Part shown: positions 21,746 through 32,000 of the stretch, one piece after another
Layout: every line of letters starts with the position of its first letter
Position numbering within the stretch: the stretch's first letter is position 1
From: Haliclona indistincta
Taxonomy: Eukaryota > Porifera > Demospongiae > Haplosclerida > Chalinidae
DNA: 64,000 nt
Reading direction: 5' to 3'
Assembly: GCA_964017065.1 (NCBI GenBank)
Contig: OZ024783.1
Coordinates: forward strand, 12,098,313-12,162,312
Position numbers and translations under genes: made by a program
Notes under the pieces: generated by a model
The model's input: the letters and a program-made list of their open reading frames with translations, nothing else
Told to the model about the DNA's origin: nothing
Database searches by the model: none

Positions 21746-23183
21746 AAGTACTGATGTTAAAATGATAGACTTTTAATAATTTTTTCAATTCCTTTAGCAA
21801 GGCACCTGTCTACCATTGTGAACAATGCTATGATTTGTAGTGGAAGTTTTAAATCCGTTTTGAAAAAATATTTTCATGTGGTGAGCAAAGCCAAAAAAAT
21901 TCATAATATTTAGTTATTGTTTCTACAGCTATAGTGTATGATGCATGCTTGAAACAGTATTTAGCATAACAGACCAGGGAATTTGTCTTTATTACAGAGG
22001 TTTTATTATTTCTTGCAAGGAAGATTTGAGTGTAAAGCGTCACCTTGCAGCCACTAATGTGTCAAATCACTGGTATTTATTCACACAATGGAGCATGATC
22101 AAAGATTTAATGACATTTTTACACATTAATGCTCCACAATTCACGGTCTACGCTCTACGGTTTACGCTTTACCCTTACAAGAAGTAATAAAACCGCTGTA
22201 CTTCTTATGAAGTAGCTGTAAGGAATCTCGGCAACAATAGGAGGACAGTAAATTCCTTAAATGAGGTCATTGGTCTAGAAAGACCCTATGGCATGTAAAT
22301 ATATGACCTCTTTAATTGATGCGTTACATATCAGGTTCTGAGTATCACTTTCTTCAGTTGCGCAACCATTGAAAATTCAGGAGAATTATTAAACATGTAC
22401 GAAATGAAATGTAGTATTACCAGAGTCCTACTGAACTTGGCTGGTGATAGTGTTGAAAATAATATTACTACACTAGTCCATCATGTTGTATGACTTTCAC
22501 AGATCTTGGTTTTAACTTGTTTTACATTGCTAGCAAAGTACATAGACTGGATGTTTATGCACTCAGTTGCTGTTCATAAGTTGTATTCCAGAAGCTAGGA
22601 AGCATGTGAATATGACATTCACCATAGTGAGGTTGCCACAATTAGTTTGTCAGCCATACCAGCTCGATTCTCAGTCATAATCTGATTTAATTATTAACCA
22701 CTAAAATTAATTATGTATGCAGGTGGTGAATCAGCAAAAATGATACAGTGCATTTACTGGCGTTTACCTACACATTGAATTCCTTATGGTGCTCAGGTCT
22801 TGTCATCAAAGACACTTTGAAAAATGATAGACATGTACACTTACTTAGAACAGTCTTTAGTCCAGTTTGACATACTTAGTACACTAATTGCCAACAAGAC
22901 CAGTATTAGCACCTGCATGAAGGAAGCCAATGGTTGTGTACACATGTAGGTGGCCATGGTGTACACAAGTTTGCAAACATGCATGGCACAATTCAATATC
23001 TCAAATAATAATAATAATTTTGAAGGATGGCAATACATCTTGATTGTACTACCAAAAGATAAGCGGATGATTGTTGAATAAGAACTAAGCAATGAAAGTG
23101 ATGGATAATAATAATTTAACAGTGATTATACCAAAGATATACTTGTCATCTATCTGTTTTCAGAAGCCTTGTGAGCATTTAAT
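21746..23183. other. Interval without a supported gene
   Basis: No open frame here has family resemblance or credible exon structure on either strand. A short motif at about 22136-22190 (ACGGTTTACGCTTTACCC then CAAGAAGTAAT) recurs in altered form near 54640-54685 and may be a dispersed repeat. The 22841-23092 minus frame is low-complexity hydrophobic and not supported. Confidence 0.6.
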
Positions 23184-24164
23184 TTAGACAGTAGTATCCC
23201 TGCCAAGGCGTACAATAAATTCAGCCCACATTCCCCAGTGATCACTTGGATACCGTTCACAGTCAGCAGCATAATCTTTTCCTATTAATTCAAACTTGAC
23301 TGGACGAGCAGTATCCATGCCATATGGAGAGAGGTATAGTCGATCAAATCGCATCTTTGGCTTGTACTGGTGCTCCCAGGATATGTTACTGTTAGCTGTC
23401 ATATCCCAAGTGAATTTCTCCTCCATTACACTTCCGCAAGATTGCCAAACATCAACTGAACGCTCTGGAATCTGAATAACTTTTAACTCCTGGTCACGCA
23501 GATTAAGATCACCTCCAAAAATACATATCTTGCCTAGTCGTGTGTGCTTTACAACTTCTTCAAAACAGAACTCGAGTTGTCTTTTTCGTTCAGCAGCATA
23601 ATTCTTTGTGCTCTCCAAATGAGTGGTCATTATCTGCAGAGACACTCCGTGGAAACTAACATTCATATCCAGTAGATGTCTTCCCATTATTGACCCAGAA
23701 AATTCCATAACATTAAGCATCCCGCTCACAGATATGTCTCCACACTTGTGATTGATCAAAATCATTGGATAGTAATGCAATGGAGGCGCTGGATGGACAA
23801 ACAGCGAATAAACGTGACCAAGCTTCTGAACAAGAATTGCTTGCGTGTCACTAACAATTTCCTGAAGAAACACTAAGTGCGGCCTCTTCAATAGAATTGT
23901 TCGGCACACTTCTTCAGTGCGTTCCTTCTTGTTTTCCTCGTCCAAACCGTCGATGTTCCAGGACAGCAGTCGCAGAATGTTGTCGCCACATTGTGCCATT
24001 GTAAGGCTGCCCGAAGTAGACAGTACCCCCACTCCAGTCGACCAGGATACCACACCTATGAGCTTGCTACCTCTGACTTGCTTGTTCGATAGAGAGCGTG
24101 TAGCATGGAGTACCAGACGAGTGTTGAAGCAATATACTCGGCCTGCAAGTACATGTAACATCAT
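23184..24164 (-). CDS. TDP2: Tyrosyl-DNA phosphodiesterase 2
   Basis: TDP2 removes topoisomerase II peptides linked by a 5'-phosphotyrosine from DNA ends. The single-exon frame of 326 residues carries the endonuclease/exonuclease/phosphatase fold motifs in order: 'LRLLSWNIDGL', 'LVFLQEI', 'MTTHLEST', 'FGGDLNLRD' and 'YPSDHWGMWAEF', the last holding the catalytic Asp-His pair. The N-terminal ubiquitin-binding domain of vertebrate TDP2 is absent. From the first ATG (24164) residues 1-55 are rich in Arg, Ser and hydrophobic residues with almost no acidic residue, resembling a mitochondrial presequence. A second ATG at 23999 (MAQCGDNIL) would give a protein that starts just before the catalytic domain. 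The gene lacks introns. It lies 93 bp downstream of the minus-strand transporter on the same strand. Confidence 0.92.
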   Translation of the reverse strand: MMLHVLAGRVYCFNTRLVLHATRSLSNKQVRGSKLIGVVSWSTGVGVLSTSGSLTMAQCGDNILRLLSWNIDGLDEENKKERTEEVCRTILLKRPHLVFLQEIVSDTQAILVQKLGHVYSLFVHPAPPLHYYPMILINHKCGDISVSGMLNVMEFSGSIMGRHLLDMNVSFHGVSLQIMTTHLESTKNYAAERKRQLEFCFEEVVKHTRLGKICIFGGDLNLRDQELKVIQIPERSVDVWQSCGSVMEEKFTWDMTANSNISWEHQYKPKMRFDRLYLSPYGMDTARPVKFELIGKDYAADCERYPSDHWGMWAEFIVRLGRDTTV

Positions 24165-24257
24165 GCACGTGCTTAGCCGCGCCTCGATTTACAAGTTTAG
24201 TTTAGTTACTTCATTATTACAGGAGCGAATGAATTATAATTGTCAACACTCAAGAGA

Positions 24258-26212
24258 CTATATATGGCTAGTTACAATGCCCAAAAAATAAACAATAGGC
24301 AAAGCAGAAAACATCACAATGAGTGTAGACAGCACTCCAAATGGAAGATATCCCCAAAAAGTAAGTTGAAAATCTGCAGCACTTCGAGCCTTCTCAGCTA
24401 CGATCAAATTAGCAATGCTGCCAATAAGGGTGAAATTACCAGCTACAGTTGACACCCAAGCAAGCAACAATCCACCCAGAGGGCCCTCACAAGGCTCATC
24501 TCCACAAAGACGATCAATGTGGTGAGCAATCAGAATCACCAAAGGCACGTTACTGAAAATGTTAGAACCAATAGCAATAGCAACAGCAAACAGAAGCACT
24601 CCTTCAATTCGATACAGGTTCATGTAGGGAGCAAGTGCATTAAAGGCCAAGTATGGAAAACAAGTGTTGTGAAATCCACGAATCCAGATGAAGAGGCCCA
24701 TAAACATCAGAATAACAGTCCAGTCTATCTTGAGCATAGCATCATAGGCATACTTGCGGTTGATAATTGTATCCACTAGCATAGTAGATATAGCAGCACC
24801 AAGTGGAATACATCCCAAGTTGAATACAACTGATACTACAGGAGGAGGAGGCACTGCCAAAAGAACTACCACAACAACAGATATGAACAACAACCAAATT
24901 AAGAAAACCATTTCTCTCCAACTGCGTTCTTTAAGACTACGAACCTCATTTACTGGTTGTTCATCAATCACATCAGCATTGCCATGTCCATCAGTGTCAT
25001 CTTGTACTGTTTCACTAAGAGCTGCCAAATCTTGTTGAGGATCATGTGTCACTATGCCTTGAAATCTGGAAGAGCGAGGTGGATATGTCCTTTGACGAGA
25101 CTAGAAAATAAAATAATCGATAAGAATTATTAGTGAATGTAATCAGACAGCAGGTAGTGAATGAGAACCCAAAACAGAGGCATTATTGGTACCTAACAAG
25201 CACCCTAGAATGTACGTATTCTTACCCTTTCGATGGTTCTTCTGCTTCGAGTCAGTGAACGTGAGTAAACATTTCTTGGACCAGATGGAATAAGATTACC
25301 AACAGCTTCAAAAGACTGCGGTTGCTGACGATGATTTTCAGAATGAAACATGAGTGACCTCTCCATTTCAACCTGGCTAGTAAGGAAGGGCTGATTGCTC
25401 TGGTCATAATCCATAGCATGAGCTTCTCTCTCTTCAGCCAGTGAAGCAGTATGATATGGTGGTACATGATTTTGAAGTGTGTCAGTCTCATCAACTTCCT
25501 CCTCTTGAATAACATCACTGCGTATACATAAAACCTTAATAGAAAACAGATGAAGAAGACCAATACTAACAGCTAGTCCAACCAGAGCAGATGGTAGTTC
25601 AGCTATGATGAAGTCCAACAATGATACTCCAGTAACTGAAGCAATGAAGGCATTCTGTGGATTACCAAAGATAGTGGCAGCACTACCAATATTCGCTGAA
25701 GTGGCTATTCCAAGACAGAGTGGAAGAAGTTCCTTTTTGTTTCTCTTCTTTTTTACGAATTCTGACAATATCAGTGGAGTGATGACAAGGCAAGCAGCGT
25801 CATTTGTAATAAATGCAGACAATGCTGCTGACAAAATACATATTTTCCATAAAATAGTTCGAAATGGCTTGTTGTCTCCAATTATCCACAAAGAAGCAAT
25901 CCTTAGAATTCCTTCACGATCATAGTAGTAAGAGAGTATCATCATGCCCATTAGTAGGTAGATTGTCTGAAGTTTCTCTGGTTGTCCTTCAACTGTATAA
26001 AGCTCATCTTGAGTGACTACTTGAAACAACACCATCAACATGGCCCCTACTAAGGCTGCAGCAGGACGACCAAGTGGAAACCATTTCATGTCCAGTACAA
26101 TAAAGGGCCACACGATTACAAAAAGAATTGATCCCATGATTTGTATGTATAATCCAGGACTCTCCAAGGCACATGAGTCAGTATCATTGGAAGAATTTGA
26201 GAAGTTATCCAT
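24258..26212 (-). CDS. ArsB/Lsi2-like transporter, minus-strand copy
   Basis: A polytopic membrane protein of the ion-transporter (ArsB/NhaD) superfamily. Plant Lsi2 and sponge ArsB-type proteins of this group are active silicon (silicic acid) exporters; substrate here is inferred. Exons 26212-25226 and 25100-24258 give 609 residues. The two repeat halves show the diagnostic signatures 'AFITNDAACLVITPLILSEF' and 'GSAATIFGNPQNAFIASVTG' in the first, and 'GSNIFSNVPLVILIAHH' and 'AGNFTLIGSIANLIVAEKA' in the second. They are joined by a long hydrophilic loop (about residues 235-400) containing the only intron. It is head-to-head with the plus-strand copy at 27000, with 787 bp between start codons. 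The membrane halves are almost identical between the copies, while the central loops differ strongly. Confidence 0.85.
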
Positions 26213-26999
26213 TATCTAATAAAAACATGTCAGCAATGACAGAGTACTCTCTTAATCATACATAGTACTGGCATTGGGTTAAACATTGGGAAATATCTTT
26301 ATTACACATGTACATGTAGCTAATCCCACCCCTTATCAAAACAAGGTTGGTAAGCCATCACAACAATTCTGCTGATAACCATCTCAGAAAAGATATACAG
26401 GCTACATGTATAATGTAGTATCTACATAATAATAATGTTGTTGCCGTTATGTCTCTTGCTGCACAAAATAAAAGTACACCCACCATATCAAATAAACGTG
26501 CTTGAAGATGCTATGAATTTGGGGTACCGTATGATTATAAGATTAATTTTTATCGCCCACAACTACAAAGGACAGGCCCACGACTACAAATTAAACTACT
26601 CCGTACTTACCGTCACGTACGAATCCAGTACTGTAGTAGACGGCTAGAAGGTTAGCTGGGCTGTGGCTGTCACTTCCAGCGAAGATAGACGGGGCAACCG
26701 TGCATTACATGTACACTAAAAATTAATTATGCAGCGCTACATAAAACGGCGGGAAGTTCAAAACGAGGGGTTAAATAAAATTCATAATGGCACGAGTCTA
26801 CCCCATGTGAAGCTGATGTTGACTTATGTTTATTGTTACGATCAGTTGGTATTGCTTTTCAGCATATTTTCATCGTACAAGTACAGTGCTGGTGCAAATA
26901 ACTTACTACTTATATACAGCTTGCAAAAGTTAGTTGTAATACTGCAATACAGCAATGACATAATAACATGTATTATCTCTTGCAGACGTATTTGCTATC
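26213..26999. promoter_or_regulatory. Bidirectional intergenic region of the transporter pair
   Basis: The 787 bp separates the start codons of the two divergent transporter copies. It is AT-rich, with no convincing gene. The bases just before the plus-strand start (TTGCAGACGTATTTGCTATC) look like an intron acceptor followed by a short 5' leader, so transcription may begin upstream with a non-coding first exon. Confidence 0.45.
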
Positions 27000-28730
27000 A
27001 TGGATAACTTTTCTAACTTGTCCAATGATACTGACCCATGTGCCTTGGAGAGTCCTGGGTTATACATACAAATCATGGGATCAATTATTTTTGTAATCGT
27101 GTGGCCCTTTATTGTACTGGACATGAAATGGTTTCCACTTGGTCGTCCTGCTGCAGCCTTAGTAGGGGCCATGTTGATGGTGTTGTTTCAAGTTGTTACA
27201 CAGGAAGGGGTTTACGAAGTTGAAGGAATGCTGGGAAACCTTCAGACAATCTATCTACTAATGGGCATGATGATACTCTCTTACTACTATGATCGTGAAG
27301 GAATTTTAAGGATTGCTTCTTTGTGGATAATTGGAGACAACAAGCCATTTCGAACTATTTTATGGAAAATATGTATTTTGTCAGCAGCATTGTCTGCATT
27401 TATTACAAATGACGCTGCTTGCCTTGTCATCACTCCACTGATATTGTCAGAATTCGTAAAAAAGAAGAGAAACAAAAAGGAACTTCTTCCACTCTGTCTT
27501 GGAATAGCCACTTCAGCGAATATTGGTAGTGCTGCCACTATCTTTGGTAATCCACAGAATGCCTTCATTGCTTCAGTCACCGGAGTATCATTGTTGGACT
27601 TCTTCATAGCTGAACTACCATCTGCTCTGGTTGGACTGGCTCTCAGTATCGGTCTGTTGCATTTGTTGTTTATCAAAACATTGTTTAAAAAATCTCAAGT
27701 TGTGAATGAAAGTGAGCCTCAGGAAAATGATGTTATTATACAGCAATCACAATCTTACCAAGCTACATCGATATCAAAAGAAAGAGAGAATCTTGCTTTA
27801 AGCTATGACCAGAGTGATAATCCTCATGTTACCAGTCAAATTGCCCTGGAGAGATCGCTAACGTGCTCGAGTAATGAAAACAACTTGGCAGGAGTTCACT
27901 CAACAAATGCCTCGATAGTAATTAAACCAACAAATGAATTGAGTTCACAGGTGGAGGAAGCATCAATAAATGGAAGCAATACAAATTTGGTAAAGTCAAA
28001 CAAATGTGAAATAACCGATGTGAACCAGGTGAACAAACACCAGAGTTTTAAGAAACGTAGTTGGAGAGAAATCGTTTTCTTGATTTGGTTGTTGTTCATA
28101 TCGGTTGTTGTGGTAGTTCTTTTGGCAGTGCCTCCTCCTCCTGTAGTATCAGTTGTATTCAACTTGGGATGTATTCCACTTGGTGCTGCTATATCTACTA
28201 TGCTAGTGGATACAATTATCAACCGCAAATATGCCTATGATGCCATGCTCAAGATAGACTGGACTGTTATTTTGATGTTTATGGGGCTCTTCATCTGGAT
28301 TCATGGATTTCAAAACACATGTTTTCCATACTTGGCCTTTAATGCACTTGCTCCCTACATGAACCTGTATCGAATTGAAGGAGTGCTTCTGTTTGCTGTT
28401 TTCGTTACCATAGGCTCTAACATATTCAGCAATGTTCCACTTGTGATTCTCATAGCTCAACAGATTGATCGTCTTTGTGGAGATGAGCCTTGTGAGGGCC
28501 CTCTGGGTGGACTCTTGCTTGCATGGGTGTCAACTATAGCTGGTAATTTCACCCTTATAGGCAGCATTGCTAATTTGATAGTAGCCGAGAAAGCTCGAAG
28601 TGCTGCTGATTTTAAGCTTACTTTTTTGGGATATCTTCGATTTGGATTTATATCAACGCTAGTTGTAATTTTTATACCTCTACCTATGGTCTACTACCTC
28701 GGTGTTTTAGCTAATAGCATTAGACAATAA
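27000..28730 (+). CDS. ArsB/Lsi2-like transporter, plus-strand copy
   Basis: A single-exon frame encodes 576 residues of the same family as the neighbouring minus-strand copy, beginning MDNFSNLSNDTDPCALESPG. The first membrane half has 'AFITNDAACLVITPLILSEF' and 'TIFGNPQNAFIASVTG'. The second half has 'WTVILMFMGLFIWIHGF', 'GSNIFSNVPLVILIAQQ' and 'AGNFTLIGSIANLIVAEKA'. The hydrophilic central loop (about 230-355) is Ser/Asn/Glu-rich, differs from the partner's loop and lacks its intron. An outer-loop segment also differs (QEGVYEVEGMLGNLQ against QDELYTVEGQPEKLQ). Near identity elsewhere suggests recent inverted duplication or gene conversion. Silicon or another anion or metalloid as the substrate is an inference from the family. 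Confidence 0.87.
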   Translation: MDNFSNLSNDTDPCALESPGLYIQIMGSIIFVIVWPFIVLDMKWFPLGRPAAALVGAMLMVLFQVVTQEGVYEVEGMLGNLQTIYLLMGMMILSYYYDREGILRIASLWIIGDNKPFRTILWKICILSAALSAFITNDAACLVITPLILSEFVKKKRNKKELLPLCLGIATSANIGSAATIFGNPQNAFIASVTGVSLLDFFIAELPSALVGLALSIGLLHLLFIKTLFKKSQVVNESEPQENDVIIQQSQSYQATSISKERENLALSYDQSDNPHVTSQIALERSLTCSSNENNLAGVHSTNASIVIKPTNELSSQVEEASINGSNTNLVKSNKCEITDVNQVNKHQSFKKRSWREIVFLIWLLFISVVVVVLLAVPPPPVVSVVFNLGCIPLGAAISTMLVDTIINRKYAYDAMLKIDWTVILMFMGLFIWIHGFQNTCFPYLAFNALAPYMNLYRIEGVLLFAVFVTIGSNIFSNVPLVILIAQQIDRLCGDEPCEGPLGGLLLAWVSTIAGNFTLIGSIANLIVAEKARSAADFKLTFLGYLRFGFISTLVVIFIPLPMVYYLGVLANSIRQ

Positions 28731-29044
28731 GACAATCTATTAGAATCCTACTTTCGTATCTTGTATTTTTGTACATGTACTACATGTAGAAAAGAAAATG
28801 ATTTATTGCTTCACTGTAAGCGCTGGGACTCACATACTATAATCAATTGCAGTAATTAAATTCACTGTAAACTTAGACGGAAGATAAAACATTCTGCAAA
28901 ATGAAGAGGTCAGACCACACTCAATTAGGTAGAACAAGATGTCGACAAATACACTGTACTCTTGGTTTTCTATTGTTGTACATGCATGCACATGCATATC
29001 CCAAGGTACTGTAAAAAATTATTTTAACAGACAGTGCAGTGATA
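28731..29044. other. Convergent 3' intergenic gap
   Basis: The 314 bp between the stop codons of the plus-strand transporter and the minus-strand CSTF2 must hold both 3' untranslated regions. I see no gene and no canonical AATAAA. Confidence 0.6.
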
Positions 29045-32000
29045 TCAGTGTCTAGCGCTTCGTTCCACCTCCTCCTTCAATGATAGGATACTGCTTCTCT
29101 GATCCATTGGTAACATCCTGATCTGCTCGTCAGTGAGATTCAATAGCTGCATAATAAGAGCAGCCTGTACAAATACATGAGATATTAGCAATGCTGAGTC
29201 AGTTACAATTGAACTTACTTTCTCCTGATCGCCTGATGACAACTCTGAAACAAGAAAATATTGCATGGTAAACCTATTATATTTTGGTTTCAATACTGTA
29301 CCGGGTCCAGGTTGTCGTTGAGCTCCAGGAGGAGGTGGTAGTCTATGGTCAGGAGGGCCTCGGGAAGGATGGAATCGGTCACTCTATGAATCAATCAAAT
29401 TATGAGCACTATAGACACAATAATTTAACATTACTTGTGGTGGTGGAGGACGGCCATGCATACCATGAGGAGGAGGTGGTCCCTGCAAACAATAATCAAT
29501 TTTGTTGGTTTGAAGTACATGTATTCATTGTATTAAAACTTTCTATTATTCACAGCAACGATTCAATAAAATTGATCAACATAATGATATGAAGAGATTT
29601 CGAAAAATGTCAGTATGCATTATAACGGTCGGCCATCAGCCAAAACGCTGGTCAAATTCGAACCTTAGCCATTGGTTAGACCACCTGTCTTGACACTATG
29701 GCTGAACCTTCATGATTGAAACAGCTGTATTGTTCTCACAATGTCATTGAGGTGTGGCTAAAAAAATTGTTTATTATTTTAACTGAATGCCTGTTAAATA
29801 AGCAAGCCAACCAAGTTGCGCCACCACAATGCCAAAGGCAGGTAACAATCTACATGTACCTCGAAGAACCAGTTTGAATGCTCTCATCAAGCAACAATGA
29901 CTGATGCTGCTGCAAACCTTAGTCATTGATGAATAATGTGAATTTTAATAATTACAAAGCAATCCGGTCAATGCATGTTGGTATGACACATTGTCAAGGC
30001 CACTGACATGGTAGCCATTGTTGTCAGGTCAAGTTAGTTTGATACAGCCCTCAGGCTGTAAAACAACCATTAGGCTTGCAAATATCTGTCTTGCAAAATG
30101 ACTATCAATCTTCTCTTTAACCCTTTAACCCCTAATGACGCCTTTAGGCGTCATAATTAGTACCACCCACATTGGACATCATAAATAGTGTGTAGAGTGC
30201 CTCAGAAATCTCAAATTAAGCCAAAGTGTAGAATGGGAATTTTCCTTAAAAAAATGAAAATTGTTTCTCGCGCTTATTCAACAAAAACATTACTGTGACA
30301 GAAGATTGACATAGGTTTGTATCCCGCAGAGCGGAACCGAAAGGTGCCAAGGCGAATTTTTGTACTTTTGTGGCTTCAGGATGCCCGGAAACGCACACTT
30401 TGCATTGACTATGGCCTAAACTGTCCTGTTTGCTCACCTGGATACCACCAGGTTTTTGTATCATTCACCATGGCTAGACGAAGACCAAAATCAGCTGAAA
30501 AATGACGAGGCTGCAACACTTAAGTGGCTTCAGTTCCGAAGTGGGAGTGGCCAACTTGGAGTTTAGCACATGGTCGTAAAATTTTATATGCCAGGAGAAG
30601 AGGGTGCTAGTTTGGAACAGCTAGCGTACGGGATGGTGGAGAAAATTGCAAGACAAACTACCAGTTTAGAGCAGGTCAAAATTTGGACGAAATAATTCAG
30701 CAATTAAAGGGTTAAATACTAAATTATCTAGCTGGAATTTTAACCTCATAAATGCTGACCAATTCTCACACGAATATCTCGTGTCTTTCATGTTACTGGT
30801 ATCAAATTTGCGTCTTTTTTCGCCAGTGAGTAGCTACAAGTGTCCATATTCAAGTCGGTCAATATGCCCCACCCACTGCAAAAGTGAAGCCAATAAAATT
30901 CAGACAAATATTGCTCTAAATTAGTATTTTGAGGCTGGCTACTGAAAATTACATACAAATTGCAGAGTGCCCAGATCATGGAGAATGTGCAAAAATGTGT
31001 TTCTGGGCAACCTGAAACCATAAAAATTAATGTCAAAATTGCGTTTTTTTTTCACAAAACATGGTGAAATTTGAAATGCAGAGTGCCAATAGTTATGTTT
31101 AGTGGTGTGTGTACCAAAACCAACGGTTGTTAGGGTGTCTGAAATATGTATGATGTCAAATGGCGTCATTAGGGCTCAAAGGGTATACTAGAAAATTGCT
31201 GATCAAAGAATCATAGTTCACAGAATTATTGGCATCTCTTAGAGAGAGAACATCTAACACACAAAGCAAATACTTTCTATTTAATACTAGATCATCTAGA
31301 TTGCATGTGGAAAGGGAGTACAGTCGTTTCTCGCGCCCTGAAAACTTGAATTTGTTCCGCATCAGTGAAACAAGTGATGAGATTCACAACCAAATTGTGC
31401 ACTTGGATTAGGATTAGGAGAAATGGCTGTATCTGACTGTAGTTTCATACACACTAGTTGTATGCTAGTCATGTTTTAGACAACTAGCAACCGTGCACGC
31501 ATCTTCAAAGAAATTTTGTCACACGACTTATTTACATTGAGAATGGTTTAACTTACTCTTCCTCTTTGAGGAGGAGGGGGACCAGGATATCGACCACGTG
31601 GAGGACCATATTGTGGACTATGATGATAGTCATCCTGTTGAGGAGGAGGAGGAGGACCAGCTGAAGGAGGACCAGCTGGAGGAGGCTGAGAGTGAGGTGG
31701 TGGAGCAGCTGGTCCTGTGTTGTGCATTGGAGCCCCACGTGGAGTGCGATGAAGTAGTTTCTAGAGGAATAATAATTCAGTGAACTACATGGGTTTGAGT
31801 TATAAAAAATATCTTGTTGTTTCTCGTTCGCCATACACTGATACCAGTTTTACACTATAGATAGCAACTCATATGCAAGGACAAATTTAACAACCATCAT
31901 TAGTCTTCTCCCACTGATGGTTGGCGGCACCAAAATAGAATAAGCAATCTGCGTCTGCATTATATTTTGTGAACTGGATTTAACATGACCAGCGTTATAC

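Noticed and set aside
22841..23092. A small membrane protein gene
   Set aside because: The frame is low-complexity hydrophobic with no conserved motif, start context or exon partner.
24519..25038. Plus-strand frames opposite the minus-strand transporter
   Set aside because: They mirror transporter codons and recur opposite the second copy, as expected for antisense shadows of similar coding sequence.
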